Assembly (NCBI RefSeq): GCF_020536995.1
Contig: NC_068367.1
Span: forward strand, 66,247,993 to 66,311,992
DNA length: 64,000 nucleotides
From: Dreissena polymorpha
Taxonomy: Eukaryota > Mollusca > Bivalvia > Myida > Dreissenidae
Direction of reading: 5' to 3'
Part shown: positions 60,651 to 64,000 of the stretch, piece after piece
Position numbering within the stretch: position 1 is the first letter of the stretch
Layout: the number at the start of each line of letters is the position of its first letter
Program-made: the position numbers and the translations under genes
Notes under the pieces: model-generated
The model's database searches: none
Told to the model about the DNA's origin: nothing
The model's input: only the letters and a program-made list of their open reading frames with translations

Positions 60651-61560
60651 CTGCAATTGCAGACATGATAACAGAAAAACTGAAAATCAAAGTTTATGAA
60701 AGACCATATAAAGAAGATGTGTACATAATGCATAATCCGAAATTTATACGCTTGTGTTAGATCATTTTAAAATACAACATATTCCGTCTTTTTATGTACA
60801 AAATAAACAAGGTCAAATTTTCTTATTTGGTTATTTGGTTATGTATGTAAAGATAACAATATTTTTTTGTCAGTCTTCTTTATAATAGGACGTGGCTGTC
60901 GTCAGGTACATACAATTTCAGCTTGCAAATTTATATAAAAAAGGACAATAATGAATATAGAGTACCACAATCTGCTGATGATACCTATTTATCAATGAAC
61001 GGGTCCGAAGAATCTTTGAATACCACACTACAATTGTTTCATTCCTTATCCCAATATTCAGGCCAGAGCGTTATGGGAAGATGTCCAAGGACAAGTGTTT
61101 AAAAACGAATAAAACATATATTAAATGGTTACAAACTAAAATTATCCAAATACTATTGTGAACAAACACTTATTTTTAAAAATTTGGCTTGTTGAATATT
61201 TAGACATATACTTTTTGCAAAATGTCATGTGATAATAACGCAGTATAACTAGTCATTAAAGATATCTCTGAAAGCTTAAACATGTGAATATATAAAAAGT
61301 TATAGACTGTAACATTTTACTTCTTAGTGATACCAATGAAACTGTTATTGACAACTGCTGTATTCTTTTTAAATAATTATAAAATAAAGGTTTTAATGCA
61401 AAAGGAAACAAGTTATCTTTAAATTTCAAGGATTAAAGTCTAGCCTAAATTTGCTTCAAATATGTATACAAACACAACAAGTGAATGAACCAAAGGAAAT
61501 TTGGGAATGATTTAAGACAAATATGACGTTTATTATTGCGTAAATAAACAAATAACCTGT
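60650..61560 (+). pseudogene. L1-like LINE reverse-transcriptase remnant
   Basis: GRGCRQ followed by TISACKFI (about 60890-60940) fits the RGCRQGDPLSPYLFI motif. EYRVPQSADDTYLSMNGSEE (about 60957-61016) fits the catalytic region QYADDT, with Ser in place of Tyr. The rest is decayed, with several frame changes. Limits are approximate. It is a different lineage from the CR1-like copy at 38-41 kb. Confidence 0.6.
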
Positions 61561-61849
61561 TTAACCTAGCATCGCCAATTATCTTTTTGAAAACTTGAAT
61601 AATGTGTTTTTGTTTGTAGTGTGCATATTGGATTCAAAATAAAAATTATTGTCTTTCAAAAATGAACTATTTGTGTACAACCAAATTTTGTTCATTAAGA
61701 CAAATACAATTGCAACAAAAATTTATTTTTATGTTTTTGTCACTGTAATAATAATTTAAATTTAGATGTAATTATGAAGGCTTATTTGTGAGGAATCGCT
61801 TAAGAATGTGTTATTCATAAATAAGTAAGAATACCGGACTCAACAAATT

Positions 61850-62145
61850 AGCACATTGACCCAAGGATTAGCGAGCTTGACCCAAACTTATGTCAACTTA
61901 ACCAAACATAATGTCAAAGTCACCCAAATTAATATTAAACTTTTACCCTATGTAATGTTGACTAAACATAGTGTCAAATAAAACCCAACAGAATACGAAT
62001 TTTAGCAACCATTCTTTCCACTTAACCTAACATGATGTTAACTTAACCAAACTTTATGTTCACTTACCTCAAAATTATCTCAACTTAACCCAACATAATG
62101 TTACCTGTACTAAAATGTTAAGTTGACCCAGCATAGTGTCAATTA
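61850..62145 (+). repeat. Degenerate minisatellite (ACTTAACCCAACATAATGTCA)
   Basis: Around twelve variants of a unit of about 21-24 bp; CTTAACC, AACATAATGT and GTCAA words recur. Confidence 0.75.
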
Positions 62146-62149
62146 ACGA

Positions 62150-63470
62150 AAGATATCAGTTTCAAAAATGCAGTTTGGGCGTTCCATATATTTTACTACC
62201 CGTAAGAAAATGTAATCAGCAAGTATATGTACATGTCGCAATTCAATCGGGCAGCTTAATGTGATGCCTTATGGAAACTATGTAATATATGCAAAATATG
62301 TGTGTTATGCCTTACTATTATTATTAACATAATAATACACATTTTATGCGCAAGATAATCAAATTCTATTTTAGTATATTTCCGTAAATGTTGATAACTA
62401 GATAGCCACCCTGCCACATAAATAGTTTGTAAAAATGCTATTTTCTTTTTCCTCAAACTACTTGCATGCATTACGTTAGATTGAATGTATATTACTTATA
62501 ACTGTATGATCACTTCCTATTCACATGACCTGTTGATGTATGTATAATTACAAGGTTAAGACTGACGATGTACTATGTACAAGTCGTAATAAACTTATGT
62601 TCTGTTCTGTTCTGTTCTGTGTATTAAGTAACATAAATGATTATTACACACATGAAATCAATGTTCCATCAAAAATTATTATGAATGCTATCAGTCAAGC
62701 ATTTACTAGTATCAAATAACATAATATTTATCTTAAATCTTAATAATTTACACAATTTAACAAAAACATATTTATGTTTAGCACGCAAAAAACCAAGCTG
62801 TAAAATATATACACGTTAAAACGTGTATAAGTGTGTTTTCTTCTATCAAATCCAAACATCCAGACCAAACCAGAGAAAACAATTATTTGCCTAAATATGC
62901 ATTGACCTATAGCTAGAAGGAAGCTATTATGGAAGAATAATCCCGAATGGATGGTCAGATGTAAATTGCATAGCCTCTGGCGATAAGTTGTCCGGATTTA
63001 GCTGTCTCGTTTTGAAATCTCTAGCGGATTTATGCAACTAGTTGAAAAGACATTCATATATACATGTTAATTTTGTTTTGTTGTGTATTGCTTTGTGTAT
63101 CGACTGTGTGTTTACTCAATCATGAGATACAAATTGCCAACATCACAACTGCATACGAGAATGCCGAGTGTTTCATTTGCAATATTCGGCGATGTATTGA
63201 ACATAAAATACTCTTTATCATTAGGGAACACAATGTATTTCAAACTCAAATTATTGCATTTCAAAAACGTATTTGAATTACATGCATAAAATAAGTTCAC
63301 GACTTCGTGAATGCTGACATGACATCATATCAAGGTGAACGTTGAAGCCTCCGTTTTTGGTAATAAGTTGGTGTAAAAAGTGGAAACATCTTACCTTAAT
63401 TAGCAACCTTGATTAAAGGTGTATATAAACTCTGCTGTAGATAATTTATACGCATGCTATTAACACAACT
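62150..63470. other. AT-rich DNA, no gene
   Basis: Short chance frames only, apart from the LINE-like tail at 62540-62622. Confidence 0.4.
62540..62622 (+). repeat. LINE-like 3' tail with (TTCTG)n
   Basis: GTCGTAATAAACTTATG followed by TTCTGTTCTGTTCTGTTCTG looks like a polyadenylation-signal-bearing 3' end with a pentanucleotide tail, as in CR1-type LINEs. The body upstream is not recognisable. Confidence 0.5.
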
Positions 63471-63479
63471 AAATAAACG

Positions 63480-63800
63480 GTCCTTTCTTTCCTTGTCTTT
63501 TAGTGTCTTGTCTTGATTTGGATTGTCTCATCTTGGCAAGTCTTGGTATGTGTTTACACGCAATGATTGTCATGTCATGTCATGTCTCTGCTCTGCATTC
63601 ATTGTATTATAAGGTCATGCCGTGGCTTGATTTGCAATATATTTTCATGTCATGTCATATCATGAAATATCATGTATTTTCTTGTCATATATAATCTTGT
63701 CATGTCATGCCTTGTCTAGACACACAATGTCTTGTCTTATCATGAAATGTCTTAGCTTGATATGCAATGTATTGTCTTGTCATGTCTTGGCATTTCCGCA
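63480..63800 (+). repeat. Degenerate (TCATG/TCTTG)n simple repeat
   Basis: TGTCTTG, TCATGTCATG and CTTGTC words recur through about 320 bp. It may be an expanded LINE tail, since AATAAACGG lies just before it. The open frames across it are translations of the repeat. Confidence 0.8.
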
Positions 63801-64000
63801 TTTTTTAACTGACGAAGAGAAGCATCTGCCTTGTTGTACCAGACAAATAATTATATACGCTATTCGTTCGTTATATAGAATACCCGCGACATAAAAATCA
63901 CTATAAGAGAACACAGTACTTGGAACAGTCAACCATGTTTTTATAACATATTACTTTTCAATGTTCAAATGAACCAAGTATGAGAATAATTATTTTAAAC

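Overview
The window is AT-rich, intron-containing animal DNA with few genes and a very heavy load of repeats. Fold-back families of the kind I associate with dreissenid bivalves, a molluscan-type nuclear-receptor-site repeat, tRNA-derived elements and a Ty3/Gypsy element point to a bivalve mollusc. Dreissena-like is my best guess, from memory of these repeats; no search was run. There is no bacterial-type gene organisation, and most short open frames are chance.

Layout. 1-5.9 kb: AT-rich DNA with no supported gene. 6.0-8.2 kb: first visible copy of an old locally duplicated sequence, then two minisatellites. 9.05-15.55 kb: a 6.5-kb element with 52-bp terminal inverted repeats, a 5-bp target duplication and mirrored subterminal motifs. 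Inside it lie a second, CpG-rich inverted-repeat element, two fold-back repeats, a 50-bp minisatellite and two spliced gene fragments, one of them C2H2 zinc-finger. 15.57-18.2 kb: two 469-bp MITEs flank 1.7 kb with weak exon candidates. 18.2-19.0 kb: a GC-rich, transcription-unit-like block. 19.3-43 kb: tandem old segmental copies with roughly 12-kb spacing. These are interrupted by an hAT-like insertion with an 8-bp target duplication, microsatellites, a 469-bp satellite of 4.6 copies, a TTAA-bounded element carrying a tRNA-like unit, and a CR1-like LINE remnant that keeps a 2A-like motif. 43.1-51.8 kb: a complete-length but broken Ty3/Gypsy element on the minus strand, with LTRs about 2.4% diverged. 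52.5-56 kb: a 229-bp fold-back element, (TA)n, a decayed tRNA-Val-like sequence, and an element holding four 146-bp units, each with a palindromic oestrogen-response-element consensus. 56.3-58.2 kb: decayed minus-strand exons of a DEDDh exonuclease and of a Mutator-like transposase N-terminal domain. 58.2-64 kb: minisatellites, an L1-like reverse-transcriptase scrap and LINE-like tails.

There are no operons and no clear intact host gene. The best evidence for real coding sequence is the two-exon zinc-finger piece (phase-consistent splice sites) and the Mutator-like exon pair. The most interesting structure is the 6.5-kb inverted-repeat element: it has ordered ends but no recognisable transposase, and it carries what look like captured gene fragments.
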